In this document: in pieces, positions 1 through 7,461 of the stretch
How positions within the stretch are numbered: the stretch's first letter is position 1
Layout: every line of letters starts with the position of its first letter
DNA from: Burkholderia pseudomultivorans
Lineage (GTDB): Bacteria; Pseudomonadota; Gammaproteobacteria; Burkholderiales; Burkholderiaceae
Length of the DNA stretch: 64,000 nt
Assembly (NCBI RefSeq): GCF_001718415.1
Contig: NZ_CP013378.1
Location: forward strand, 620,001 to 684,000
Direction of reading: 5' to 3'
Notes under the pieces: model-generated
The model's database searches: none
What the model was told of the DNA's origin: nothing
The model's input: the letters and a program-made list of their open reading frames with translations, nothing else
Translations under genes and position numbers: made by a program

Positions 1-205
1 CGCGCCGGGGCCGATCTGGACGCCGCTGATTCCGTCGACGTTTACGGCCGAACAGGTCGCGCAGTTCGGCTCGAACGTGCCGTTGAAGCGGCCCGGGCAG
101 CCGGACGAGCTGATCGGCTGCTACGTGCTGCTCGCATCGGAAGGCGCCAGCTACATGACGGGGCAGACACTGCACCCGAACGGCGGTTCGATCGTCGGCG
201 GCTGA
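1..205 (+). CDS. C-terminal end of a short-chain dehydrogenase/reductase (partial)
   Basis: The reading frame is open from the window edge and ends in TGA at 203-205, giving about 67 residues. The visible part contains PLKRPGQPDE, then YVLLASEGASYMTGQ and the closing NGGSIVGG. This is the usual C-terminus of classical SDR oxidoreductases: the substrate loop after the active site, then the last helix and strand. The PIWTPLIPSTF stretch resembles the YhdF/YhxC-like SDRs often annotated as glucose/ribitol dehydrogenase homologues. The Rossmann fold and the catalytic Tyr-Lys lie outside the window, so cofactor and substrate cannot be read. It is followed after 36 bases by a secreted DUF4142 gene on the same strand. 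Confidence 0.85.
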   Translation, partial: APGPIWTPLIPSTFTAEQVAQFGSNVPLKRPGQPDELIGCYVLLASEGASYMTGQTLHPNGGSIVGG

Positions 206-241
206 GGCCGTCGGATGTCCACGAACACAAGGAGGATCCGG

Positions 242-841
242 ATGAAATCCCACTACTGGACGATCGCGGCGCTGGCCGCGGGCATGCTCGGCGCGTCGGC
301 GCACGCGCAGATGCCGAGCGAGCCGCCCGCGTCGAATTCGCATGTGCCGGGCGGCGTCATCAATCCGTCGAGCGGCGCGGGCGATGCGGGCATGGCGAAG
401 GCGCCGCAGGGCCCCGACGCCGAGTTCGTCGATCAGGCCACGCTCGCCGGCAAGAGCGAGGTGCAGGCGAGCCAGCTGGCGCTGAAGCAGGCCAAGTCGC
501 CGGACGTGCGCGCATTCGCGCAGCGCATGATCGCCGATCACGGCAAGGCGAACGCGCAGCTGCGCCAGATCGCGTCGAGCAAGGGCATCACGCCGCAGAC
601 CGTGCAGGTATCGGATCCGGACGTCGAGGCGCTGCGCGGCAAGAACGGTCACGACTTCGACGTCGCGTACGTCGCGGCGGTCGGCCCGGAAGCGCATCGC
701 AAGGCGGTCGCGCTGTTCGACGGCGAAGCGCGCAACGGCAAGGACGCCGAGCTGCGCGCGTTCGCACGCTCGACGCTGCCGACGCTGAAGCATCACCTGA
801 GCATGGCGCAGGCGCTCGAACGCAAGGTGGGCGCGCAGTAA
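242..841 (+). CDS. DUF4142 family secreted protein
   Basis: A 199-residue protein. The start is the ATG at 242 because AAGGAGG lies 6 bases upstream at 229-235; an earlier in-frame ATG at 215 lacks a good ribosome site. Residues 1-23 form a signal peptide ending SAHAQ, so the product should be periplasmic or exported. A Pro/Gly/Ala-rich linker runs to about residue 60. An all-helical DUF4142 domain follows, with the AFAQRMIADHGKANAQL stretch and a later HRKAV/HH pair characteristic of the family. DUF4142 proteins are ferritin-like helical bundles of unsettled function, often found in stress gene clusters. The next gene encodes a cytoplasmic ferritin-like protein, which fits a stress or metal-handling theme. 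Confidence 0.85.
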   Translation: MKSHYWTIAALAAGMLGASAHAQMPSEPPASNSHVPGGVINPSSGAGDAGMAKAPQGPDAEFVDQATLAGKSEVQASQLALKQAKSPDVRAFAQRMIADHGKANAQLRQIASSKGITPQTVQVSDPDVEALRGKNGHDFDVAYVAAVGPEAHRKAVALFDGEARNGKDAELRAFARSTLPTLKHHLSMAQALERKVGAQ

Positions 842-898
842 CGCGCGCCCGCTTCAACCCACGGGCCGCGCGTGCGGCCCGATTTTTCGGAGGCAGTC

Positions 899-1507
899 AT
901 GGCCCAACGGCAATCGAAGCACGAAGGCATTCTCGAACTGCTCTGCCAGGCATACGAGACCGAGCTTGGCGGCGAACAGGTGTACGCGGCCGCGCTGCAG
1001 TGTGCGACCGACGAGGACCTGCACAAGGAATGGGAGAAGTACCACCGCGAAACCAAGCACCACCAGGAGGTGCTGCGCAAGGTGTTCGAGGCGCTCGGCC
1101 TCGATCCCGATGCGAAGTCGCCGGGACGCAGCGCGGTGGCCGCGACCGGCAAGTCGCTGGTGCAGGTGATCGAGCACGCGAAGAAGCAGGCCGATCCGGC
1201 GGTCGCGCAGATCGTCGCGGCCGAGTGCGTGGTGCTCGCCGAGACCAAGGACCACCTGAACTGGGAACTGATCGGCTATGCGGCCAACCAGTTGTCGGGC
1301 GATGCCGCGAAGGTGCTGAAGGACGCGCACGACGAGGTCGAGCCCGACGAGGACCACCACCTCTATCACACGCGCGGCTGGGCGCGCGAGATGTGGATCG
1401 AGTCGATGGGGTTCAAGGCCGTGCTGCCGCCGCCGGAAGAGGTGAAGAAGGTCGAGTCGGCCGCCGACGCGGCGCGCGCCGAGCGTTCGCGCGGCAAGAT
1501 GATGTGA
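899..1507 (+). CDS. Ferritin-like domain protein
   Basis: A 202-residue protein. The ATG at 899 is preferred over an in-frame GTG at 872, since GGAGG at 889-893 is well placed for it. There is no signal peptide. The chain is almost entirely helical and carries repeated Glu/His clusters (YETELGGEQVY near residue 20, EKYHRETKHH near 45, AETKDHLNWE near 125, EPDEDHHLYH near 157). This matches a ferritin-like four-helix bundle with possible di-metal ligands. A Lys-rich tail ends GKMM. It lies between the DUF4142 gene and the alcohol dehydrogenase, 25 bases before the latter, so the three are probably co-transcribed. Which metal or redox activity it has cannot be read from sequence. Confidence 0.75.
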   Translation: MAQRQSKHEGILELLCQAYETELGGEQVYAAALQCATDEDLHKEWEKYHRETKHHQEVLRKVFEALGLDPDAKSPGRSAVAATGKSLVQVIEHAKKQADPAVAQIVAAECVVLAETKDHLNWELIGYAANQLSGDAAKVLKDAHDEVEPDEDHHLYHTRGWAREMWIESMGFKAVLPPPEEVKKVESAADAARAERSRGKMM

Positions 1508-1532
1508 CGATTCGCGGCCGCGGAGAACGCCG

Positions 1533-2708
1533 ATGATGGCATTGTGCTGGCACGGCAAGCGCGCCGTGCATTACGAACGGGTGGACGATCCGGCGATCGC
1601 GCATCCGCGCGACGCGATCGTGAAGGTCGCGCTGTGCGCGATCGGCGGCGCCGACCTGCATCTGTACGACGCGGTGCTGCCGGGCCTGAAGGACGGTGCG
1701 GTCCTCGGCCGCGAATTCATGGGCGAGGTGGTCGAAGTCGGCAGCGAGAACCGGCACCTGCGCGTCGGCGATCGCGTCGTGGTGCCGTTCGCGATCGCGT
1801 GCGGCACCTGCGACGCGTGCCGGCGCGGCAACTACTCGGTGTGCGAAACCTCGAATCCGAATCGCGCGTTCGTGCAGCGCGTGTACGGGCAGGGCACCGG
1901 CGGCCTGTTTGGCTGCGGGCATCTGGCCGGCGGCTATCCGGGCGGGCAGGCCGAGTACGTGCGCGTGCCGTTCGCCGATGTCGGGCCGATCAGGATTCCG
2001 GACGAGATCGACGACGAACGCGCGCTGCCGCTCGGCGACACGCTGCCGACCGGCTGGCAGGCCGCCGTGCAGTGCGCGATCCAGCCGAACGACGTCGTTG
2101 CGGTATGGGGCGCGGGCCCGGTCGGGCTGTACGCGGTGCTCGCCGCGCGGCTGCTCGGCGCGGGCGACGTGATCGCGATCGACTGCGTGCCCGAGCGGCT
2201 CGACTGCGCCCGCGCGCTCGGCGCGACGCCGCTCGACTTCACCAAGCTGAGCGTGGCCGACACGCTCGCCGAGCAGACGCGCGGCAAGGGCCCGGACAAA
2301 TGCATCGACGCGGTCGGGCTCGAAGCGCATGCGGTGGACGCGGTCGACGCGACGCTCGACCGCTTCAAGGAAACCACCGTGCCGGGCGTCGACCAGCCGC
2401 ACGTGCTGCGCGAGGCGATCTACGCGTGCCGCCCCGGCGGCGTCGTGTCGATCGCGGGATTGTACGGCGGCCTCGTCGACAACCTGCCGATCGGCGCGAT
2501 CGTCAACAAGGGGCTGACGCTGCGCGCCGCGCAGACCTACGTGCAGCGCTGGAGCGACGACCTGCTCAAGCGCATCGTCGACGGGCAGCTCGATCCGTCG
2601 TTCGTCGTCACGCATCGCGCGCGTCTTTCCGACGGCCCCGATCTCTACGAGCTGAGCCGCACGCGCGGCGACGGCTGCATCAAGGCGGTGATGCGGCCGG
2701 GCGATTGA
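1533..2708 (+). CDS. Zinc-type alcohol/formaldehyde dehydrogenase-like protein lacking catalytic zinc ligands
   Basis: A 391-residue medium-chain dehydrogenase of the glutathione-independent formaldehyde dehydrogenase-like group. It has the GroES-like N-domain, the structural-zinc cysteines (C90, C93, C96, C104), the GAGPVGLY nucleotide-binding turn near residue 193 and the family insert around LPTGWQAA. The catalytic zinc site is altered. The usual ICGSDLH reads IGGADLH (Gly38 for Cys), and the usual GHEFMGEV reads GREFMGEV (Arg60 for His). So NAD(P) binding and the structural zinc look kept, while classical zinc-dependent alcohol oxidation looks unlikely. It may use a zinc-free mechanism or be non-catalytic. 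Two ATGs (1533, 1536) could serve as the start. Confidence 0.85.
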   Translation: MMALCWHGKRAVHYERVDDPAIAHPRDAIVKVALCAIGGADLHLYDAVLPGLKDGAVLGREFMGEVVEVGSENRHLRVGDRVVVPFAIACGTCDACRRGNYSVCETSNPNRAFVQRVYGQGTGGLFGCGHLAGGYPGGQAEYVRVPFADVGPIRIPDEIDDERALPLGDTLPTGWQAAVQCAIQPNDVVAVWGAGPVGLYAVLAARLLGAGDVIAIDCVPERLDCARALGATPLDFTKLSVADTLAEQTRGKGPDKCIDAVGLEAHAVDAVDATLDRFKETTVPGVDQPHVLREAIYACRPGGVVSIAGLYGGLVDNLPIGAIVNKGLTLRAAQTYVQRWSDDLLKRIVDGQLDPSFVVTHRARLSDGPDLYELSRTRGDGCIKAVMRPGD

Positions 2709-2730
2709 GCGACGCGGGCCGCGCGCCCGC

Positions 2731-4038
2731 TCAGGTCAGCATGTCGACGATCATCGTGACGACCGCGGCGGCCATCAGCGCGACGGCAAGCCAGCCGAAG
2801 CAGGTCGACACGATGCCCTGGCCGGCCTGCCCGTCGGCGCCGCGCCGTGCCGACAGCAGCATCACCATCACCAGCATCGGCACCGCCGCGATGCCGTTGA
2901 GCACCGCGCTCCAGTACAGCGCGCGGATCGGATCCACCGGGCTGAAGCAGATCGCGATGCCGACCGCGACGCACAGCGCGAGCACCGCGTAGAACGCCGG
3001 TGCGCGCCGCACCGGTTCGTTCAGCCCTTCGCGAAAACGCCACGCTTCCGCGCAGCCGTAGGCGGCACTGCCGGCGAACGCGGGAATCGCGAGCAGGCCG
3101 CAGCCGACGATGCCGAGCGCGAACACGACGAACGCCGCCTCGCCGGCGATCGGGCGCAGCGCTTCGGCGGCCTGCGCGGTGCTGCCGATATCGTGCCGGC
3201 CGCGCGCGAAGAACACGGCCGCGCCGACCACCATGATGCAGAACGACACCGCGTTGGTGACGATCATGCCGCTCCACGTGTCGAACCGAATCCGCCGCGC
3301 CTGTGCGTCGCGCGGCGCGTACGCGCGCGCGGTGTCGCCGTTGCGCCGTTCGGCCTGCGCCTCCTCGACCTCGAGCGCGGCCTGCCAGACGAACAGATAG
3401 GGGCTCAGCGTGGTGCCGAGCACCGCGACCGCGGTCGTCGCATACGCATGCGTGAAGGCGATCTGCGGCAGCACGATCGCATGCAGCGCGCCGTGCCAGT
3501 CGACCTGCACGAAACCGAGTTCGAGCACGTATGCGAGCAGGCCGAACGTCATCCATTTCAGCCAGCGCGCATAGCGTTCGTACGACAGCGTCACCTGCAG
3601 CGCGAGCGAGGCGAGCCCGTAGACGGGCGCGTACCAGTAGCTGTGGCCGCCGACCACCAGCGCGGTCGCGTCGCCCATCGCGGCGAGGTCCGCGCCGACG
3701 TTGACCACGTTGACGATCGCGACCATCACGATCAGCGTCTTGGCGACGCGATCGGAGAAATGCTCGCGGATGCCGGCGATCAGGCCTTGCCGGTTCGCGC
3801 GTCCGATGCAGGCCGACGCGACCTGCACGGCGACCATCATCGGCAGCGTGACGACGATCATCCACAGCATGTTGTAGCCGAACTGGCTGCCGGCCTGCGC
3901 GTAGACCGCGACGTTGCTCGGATCGGCGTCCGACGCGCCGGCGAGCAGGCCGGGGCCGAGCCGTCGATACCAGGGTTGCCGGTCGGGCGTCGTGGTGTCG
4001 GTGGGCGGCGGCGCGTCGTCGGGGCGCGCGCTGCTCAT
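2731..4038 (-). CDS. Nramp-family divalent metal transporter
   Basis: A 435-residue inner-membrane protein with about 11 hydrophobic helices. Nramp proteins carry Mn, Fe or other divalent ions with protons. Helix 1 has DPSN at residues 39-42 in place of the classical DPGN ion-binding motif. The helix-6 region reads TTLSPYLFVWQA, without the Met-Pro-His of Mn/Fe Nramps. This TM6 form occurs in divergent Nramp-related proteins, some of which move Mg or Al, so the ion is uncertain. The start ATG overlaps the stop of the upstream uracil-DNA glycosylase gene in an ATGA, implying translational coupling. Its end faces the convergent dehydrogenase gene 22 bases away. Confidence 0.9.
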   Translation of the reverse strand: MSSARPDDAPPPTDTTTPDRQPWYRRLGPGLLAGASDADPSNVAVYAQAGSQFGYNMLWMIVVTLPMMVAVQVASACIGRANRQGLIAGIREHFSDRVAKTLIVMVAIVNVVNVGADLAAMGDATALVVGGHSYWYAPVYGLASLALQVTLSYERYARWLKWMTFGLLAYVLELGFVQVDWHGALHAIVLPQIAFTHAYATTAVAVLGTTLSPYLFVWQAALEVEEAQAERRNGDTARAYAPRDAQARRIRFDTWSGMIVTNAVSFCIMVVGAAVFFARGRHDIGSTAQAAEALRPIAGEAAFVVFALGIVGCGLLAIPAFAGSAAYGCAEAWRFREGLNEPVRRAPAFYAVLALCVAVGIAICFSPVDPIRALYWSAVLNGIAAVPMLVMVMLLSARRGADGQAGQGIVSTCFGWLAVALMAAAVVTMIVDMLT

Positions 4039-4685
4039 CGCGAGTCTCCGTGCGGGCGCGGCGGTGCCTCGTCGCCGCGCGCGAGGCGCGACGCGGTGCG
4101 CAGCGCGTCGACGAGCGTCTGATACGCCTGCTCGCGCGAATCGGCGCCGCGCGTGCGCAGCACGTAGGACGGATGCCAGGTCGCGACGACGAGATGGCCT
4201 TGCGCGGTGCGCACCGGCGTCGGCGTGCGTTGCAGGGTTGCGTCGTTGTCCTGCAGCACCGCGCGCAGTGCGGTGCTGCCGAGCGCGACGATCACGCGGG
4301 GGCGCTGCGCGTCGAGCTCGCGTTCGAGCCAGTAATGGCAGGCGGCGACCTCGCGCTGCGCGGGCGTCTTGTGCAGCCGTCGCTTGCCGCGCGGCTCCCA
4401 CTTGAAGTGCTTGACCGCATTCGTCAGATAGACCGTGTCGCGTTCGATGCCGGCCGCGGCCAGCGCGCGATCGAGCACGCGGCCGGCGGCGCCGACGAAC
4501 GGCAGCCCGGCGCGGTCTTCCTGGTCGCCCGGCTGCTCGCCGACCAGCATGATGCGCGCATTGCGCGGGCCGACGCCCGGCACGGCCTGCGTCGCGTGTT
4601 CCCACAGCGCGCAGCGGCGGCACGCGTCGAGGCTCGCTGGCTCGGGTGTCTCCTCGGGCGGCTCGGCAGGCTGGCGGCGGGTCAT
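4035..4685 (-). CDS. udgX: UdgX-type uracil-DNA glycosylase (family 4-like)
   Basis: A 216-residue cytoplasmic DNA repair enzyme. It removes uracil from DNA; UdgX members are known to become covalently trapped on the abasic site. Visible features are an iron-sulfur cysteine pair CRRC at 22-25, the uracil-binding GEQPGDQED at 49-57, PFVGAAGRVLD at 62-72 and TWHPSYVLR near the C-terminus. The R-loop KRRLHKTP at 101-108 is the signature that separates UdgX from ordinary family 4 enzymes, and His105 corresponds to the histidine that attacks the sugar. The ATG at 4685 gives the family length. The stop overlaps the start of the Nramp transporter. The region between it and the divergent receiver gene is about 210 bases. 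Confidence 0.88.
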   Translation of the reverse strand: MTRRQPAEPPEETPEPASLDACRRCALWEHATQAVPGVGPRNARIMLVGEQPGDQEDRAGLPFVGAAGRVLDRALAAAGIERDTVYLTNAVKHFKWEPRGKRRLHKTPAQREVAACHYWLERELDAQRPRVIVALGSTALRAVLQDNDATLQRTPTPVRTAQGHLVVATWHPSYVLRTRGADSREQAYQTLVDALRTASRLARGDEAPPRPHGDSR

Positions 4686-4836
4686 GCCGCTTCTCCCGCG
4701 CCCGCCGACGTGCGATGCGCGCTTGCTGCCGCGCCTCCCATGCCGACGGACGACGAACCCTGCATCGCGCGCATCAACGGCTCCGGTATCGATGGATACC
4801 CTCAACACAGCAACCGGCATGCCACCCGTTCGATAT

Positions 4837-4852
4837 GGGCGCGCGCCTTGCG
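4837..4852 (+). promoter_or_regulatory. Weak sigma-54-type promoter candidate before the receiver gene
   Basis: GGGCGCG-CGCC-TTGCG has the -24 GG and -12 GC separated by 10 bases, and the -12 half is good. The -24 half deviates from TGGCACG. A start site about 12 bases downstream would leave a leader of roughly 30 bases carrying the CAGGAG ribosome site. No convincing upstream dyad was found. Confidence 0.25.
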
Positions 4853-4893
4853 TACGGGGCGCTTTCGCTCATTCGGGCAACAGGAGAACCACC

Positions 4894-5355
4894 ATGTCCA
4901 TCGCCTCCGGCGACGATCCGGGCGCCGACGACGTGCTGCTGTGGCGCGCGCCGGACAGCGTGCCGCCGCGGCCGCGCCGCGTACTGATAGTCGACGACTA
5001 CCGCGACGCGGCCGACGCGCTGCAGCTGCTGCTCGACGCACGCGGCTTCGAATGTCGCGTTATCGACGATCCGTTCTGCGTATGCGAGGTCGCGCGCGAC
5101 TGGCAGCCGTTCGCGGCCGTACTGGACATCGCGATGCCGGGGCTCGACGGGCTGCAGCTCGCGCAGCGGCTGCGCGGCGATCCATGCACGGCCGGCATGC
5201 TGCTCGTCGCGTGCAGCGCGTTCGCGTCGCGGCGTGATCGCGAGCGTGCGCGCGAAGCAGGCTTCGACGCGCACTGCGCGAAGCCGCTGACGCCGCACCG
5301 GCTGCTGCGCTATCTCGATGCGGCGTGGGGCGGCGCCGTTACACGGCGCTTGTAA
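4894..5355 (+). CDS. Stand-alone response-regulator receiver protein
   Basis: A 153-residue protein made of one CheY-like receiver domain after a roughly 28-residue N-terminal extension. The acidic pocket DD follows VLIV (near residues 33-34), the phospho-acceptor Asp lies in AVLDIAMPGLDG (near 74), the switch residue is in VACSAFA and the conserved Lys in CAKPLTPHRL. No output domain follows, so it likely acts by protein contact, as CheY or Spo0F do, or in a phosphorelay. No histidine kinase lies in the window. The ATG at 4894 has CAGGAG 7 bases upstream; longer in-frame starts cover non-coding-looking sequence. Confidence 0.85.
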   Translation: MSIASGDDPGADDVLLWRAPDSVPPRPRRVLIVDDYRDAADALQLLLDARGFECRVIDDPFCVCEVARDWQPFAAVLDIAMPGLDGLQLAQRLRGDPCTAGMLLVACSAFASRRDRERAREAGFDAHCAKPLTPHRLLRYLDAAWGGAVTRRL

Positions 5356-5382
5356 AAACGCGTGAGGCCCGGCGCCGGCGAC

Positions 5383-5404
5383 AAAAAAACGCCCCGCGCG
5401 GGGC
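5383..5404 (-). terminator. Rho-independent terminator of the PRC-barrel gene
   Basis: Read on the minus strand, the perfect palindrome GCCCCGCGCGGGGC (5404-5391) is followed, after one G, by seven T (5389-5383). It lies 53 bases past the stop of the PRC-barrel gene. The plus-strand receiver gene ends at 5355, so the hairpin could also slow transcription from that side, but the U-tract is only on the minus transcript. Confidence 0.75.
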
Positions 5405-5456
5405 GGGGCGTCGGGGCATCGGTGCGCCGCGCACGGCGACCGTTCGGCGCTTGCGC

Positions 5457-5939
5457 CTAGTGTTGTCCGCGCGTACGCGGGTCGTTCAGTTCCTCGGTCG
5501 GATCGGTGAGCCCGAGCTCGTCGCCCGCGCCCCAATACGGCGCGCTGCCGTAGTACTCGTGCAGCGGCCCTGCCCATTGCGGGTCGGCCATCGCCGGCCA
5601 GTGGTCCTTGTCGAAGCCGGGCGCGTTGCGGATCAGCTCGGACGACACCGACAGCAGGAAGCACTTGCGCTCGGTGTCGAGCGTCAGCGCGCTCCACGGG
5701 ATCGCGAGCAGCTTGTCGCCGATGCCGAGCAGGCCGCCGCTCGACAGCACCGCGTAGGCGACCCGGCCCGAGCGTACGTCGAGCATGATTTCCTTGATCT
5801 TGCCGACGTCGTCGCCGTCGGTCGTGTACACCTTGTCGCCTTCCAGCGTGCTGGCCGCCATCACGTCGGGGCCGGGGCCGGCCGCCGTCGTGGCGCCCTT
5901 GCCGACGATGCGGGTCTGTCCTTGATCGGGGGTCTGCAT
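5457..5939 (-). CDS. PRC-barrel domain protein
   Basis: A 160-residue soluble protein. The N-terminal PRC-barrel strand set begins MAASTLEGDKVYTTDGDDVG near residue 27 and continues through IKEIMLDVRSGRVAYAVLSS and IPWSALT. PRC barrels bind RNA or protein partners, and stand-alone versions are common in stress regions. The C-terminal part (FDKDHWPAMADPQW) resembles the tail of many proteobacterial stand-alone PRC proteins. The start ATG has AGGAGG upstream (5945-5950). It is preceded on the same strand by a CBS protein gene 88 bases away, and a clear terminator follows. No specific function can be assigned. Confidence 0.85.
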   Translation of the reverse strand: MQTPDQGQTRIVGKGATTAAGPGPDVMAASTLEGDKVYTTDGDDVGKIKEIMLDVRSGRVAYAVLSSGGLLGIGDKLLAIPWSALTLDTERKCFLLSVSSELIRNAPGFDKDHWPAMADPQWAGPLHEYYGSAPYWGAGDELGLTDPTEELNDPRTRGQH

Positions 5940-6027
5940 GATTGTCCTCCTGGCTGCGTAGGCGCGTTCGGCCTGGATCGGCGCGAGTCGCGCGGGGTGG
6001 GCGGGACGCACGGGCGAGCCGCGCGCG

Positions 6028-6459
6028 TCACGTCTGCTTCGGTTGCGACACGCCCTCGAGCGTGTTCGCGAGGTCGTCGCGCGACGCGCCGGCCGTGCGC
6101 GTCGCGATGTCGGCGAGCGACAGCATGCCGACCAGCCGCTTGTCGTGATCGACGACGGGCAGGCGGCGCAGCTGCGCATCGGCCATGTAATGCTGGATCT
6201 CGTCCAGCGAATCGTCGTCGAAGCACCATTCGATCGGCCCCGACGCGACTTCCTGGATGCGCGTCTCCGGCGGCTTGCCGGCCGAGAGCGCACGCACCGT
6301 GAGGTCGCGGTCCGTGACCATCCCGACCAGCCGGTTGTTGTCGCACACGGGCAGCGCCCCGATGTCGTAGCGCTCCATCAGCTGGGCCGCATGACGGATC
6401 GAATCGGTCGGCGCAATGCGCACGACGTCCTGCGACATGATTTCGTTGACGCGATGCAT
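6028..6459 (-). CDS. Two-CBS-domain protein
   Basis: A 143-residue cytoplasmic protein consisting of a CBS pair. The first repeat (residues about 8-58) has IMSQDVVRIAP and MVTDRDLTVRAL; the second (about 72-125) has PVVDHDKRLVGMLSLADIA. CBS pairs bind adenine nucleotides and sense energy or redox state. With no attached catalytic domain, it resembles stand-alone stress-inducible CBS proteins. The ATG at 6459 has AAGGAGG immediately upstream. A sigma-54-type sequence (6507-6522, minus strand) sits 48 bases before it, although the sequence also touches the end of the upstream small gene. It could share a transcript with the PRC-barrel gene downstream. Confidence 0.88.
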   Translation of the reverse strand: MHRVNEIMSQDVVRIAPTDSIRHAAQLMERYDIGALPVCDNNRLVGMVTDRDLTVRALSAGKPPETRIQEVASGPIEWCFDDDSLDEIQHYMADAQLRRLPVVDHDKRLVGMLSLADIATRTAGASRDDLANTLEGVSQPKQT

Positions 6460-6506
6460 GAAGTCCTCCTTGCAGGTTGGGCTCGCGGGTAGCGCAGCGG
6501 CGATTC

Positions 6507-6522
6507 AGCAAGCCGCATGCCG
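6507..6522 (-). promoter_or_regulatory. Sigma-54-type promoter candidate for the CBS gene
   Basis: On the minus strand CGGCATG-CGGC-TTGCT has GG (6521-6520) and GC (6509-6508) exactly 10 bases apart and matches 9 of the 12 fixed consensus positions. The predicted start would be near 6496, upstream of the AAGGAGG of the CBS gene. No upstream dyad was identified in the preceding gene. Confidence 0.45.
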
Positions 6523-6523
6523 G

Positions 6524-6778
6524 TCACTGCCCGCGGCGTTCGCGTTCGTCCTGCCACGGCCCTTCGTCGTGCGTGCCGGGCGGCGTATCGGGCTCGATGC
6601 GCGTGATGCCGCCGGTCGACGGCGCGTCGCTCGCGGGGAAGGTGTCTTCCAGCGACTTGTCGATATGGCGCTCCGAGTGACGCGTGCGCGTCTGGTCGTG
6701 CTCCTTCAGCGGCGGCGACGGGTCCTGGGCGGGTTTGCGCGCCGGCGTCGAAGGGCCGGACCGGGTCGTGTCGTTCAT
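6524..6778 (-). CDS. Small hydrophilic protein of unknown function
   Basis: An 84-residue, highly charged, Pro-rich protein without hydrophobic segments. The central part HSERHIDKSLEDTFPASDAP and the following TGGITRIEP resemble small uncharacterised proteins seen widely in Burkholderia and other Proteobacteria, but I cannot give a family number. The composition suggests intrinsic disorder. It starts at the ATG at 6778 and is divergent from the 6969 gene. Its stop lies 64 bases before the CBS gene, so the two may share a transcript. Confidence 0.65.
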   Translation of the reverse strand: MNDTTRSGPSTPARKPAQDPSPPLKEHDQTRTRHSERHIDKSLEDTFPASDAPSTGGITRIEPDTPPGTHDEGPWQDERERRGQ

Positions 6779-6851
6779 GGCGAGGCTCCGTGGCAATGAC
6801 GCCGATCGATATGCAACGGCCGTTCCCGTAGTGCGACGCCGTGCCCGGTGG

Positions 6852-6867
6852 CGGCACGCGGCTTGCC
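6852..6867 (+). promoter_or_regulatory. Sigma-54-type promoter candidate for the 6969 gene
   Basis: CGGCACG-CGGC-TTGCC matches 10 of 12 fixed consensus positions, with GG (6853-6854) and GC (6865-6866) 10 bases apart. The start codon of the next plus-strand gene is about 100 bases downstream. Only a half-dyad (TGCAA at 6812) was found upstream, closer than at the other sites. Confidence 0.5.
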
Positions 6868-6968
6868 GCTTCATGGACGACTGCGGCGGTGCGACCTGCG
6901 CCGCCGCCGACGAACCACGACGCGCCGGCCCCGTGAGCGGCGCGCCCCATCGAGCGGGAGGCGCGACG

Positions 6969-7274
6969 ATGATTCCGATCAAACGGCAGCCCCGCGTGCG
7001 TTACGAGGTCAACGTGTGCGGCGGCGGATTCGACTCGGTGAAGAACCACTTCACCGCGTGGAAGCAGGAACCGCTGATTTACCGGCCCGAGCGCCGGATG
7101 TTCGAAGGCAAGGCCGACGTGCGGCCGCTGGGCGACGAGACCTTCGGCGCGACCGAGCCGGCGCGCTTCGCGCTGCAGCGCGCATGCGAGCCGCAGGATC
7201 CGTATGCGCTCGCGGCGCTCGTGCACGACGACGGCCGCGAGCTGTGGCTCGTGATGGCCGCGTACGACGGTTAG
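6969..7274 (+). CDS. Protein of unknown function, 101 residues
   Basis: A 101-residue soluble protein whose ATG at 6969 follows a GGGAGG ribosome site. It has an alpha/beta character: YEVNVCGGGFDSVKNHFTAW near the N-terminus, then EPLIYRPERRMFEGKADVRP and a hydrophobic C-terminus ELWLVMAAYDG. I do not recognise the family. The position between sigma-54-type promoters and a run of small stress-type genes suggests it belongs to the same expression group. Codon use is the same as its neighbours. The frame is clearly coding rather than antisense, because the opposite strand carries no competing long frame with a ribosome site. Confidence 0.65.
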   Translation: MIPIKRQPRVRYEVNVCGGGFDSVKNHFTAWKQEPLIYRPERRMFEGKADVRPLGDETFGATEPARFALQRACEPQDPYALAALVHDDGRELWLVMAAYDG

Positions 7275-7303
7275 GAGGTGGCGGCCCGGAGCGGCCGCGC
7301 GCT

Positions 7304-7316
7304 TGCAAGTTTTGCA
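7304..7316 (+). promoter_or_regulatory. Putative enhancer-binding-protein site (dyad)
   Basis: TGCAA-GTT-TTGCA is a perfect 5-base inverted repeat around a 3-base spacer. It ends 96 bases before the -24 GG of the sigma-54-type promoter at 7411. Related dyads occur at 17079, 18062, 19113, 44696, 51128 and 51292. Confidence 0.5.
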
Positions 7317-7410
7317 GCGCACGGTGTAGCGAAGGCACGGCGCGACGCCGCCCCGCGCCGATCCGGGCCCGGCGCACGCGTGACGCGCGAGTATCGCGCG
7401 CCGCCCCGCA

Positions 7411-7426
7411 CGGCACGGGGATTGCG
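7411..7426 (+). promoter_or_regulatory. Sigma-54-type promoter of the 7462-8380 gene group
   Basis: CGGCACG-GGGA-TTGCG matches 10 of 12 fixed consensus positions, with GG (7412-7413) and GC (7424-7425) 10 bases apart. Predicted transcription would begin near 7437, giving a short leader before the ATG at 7462. The dyad at 7304-7316 lies at a typical enhancer distance. Confidence 0.65.
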
Positions 7427-7461
7427 GCCGAGGACGGCAACACGACCGCCACGGAGCCACC

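Noticed and set aside
5338..5360. GTTACACG followed by a TGTAA-AAA element at the end of the receiver gene
   Set aside because: It overlaps the coding end and stop of the receiver gene, has no convincing sigma-54-type promoter or plus-strand gene downstream, and is probably coincidental.
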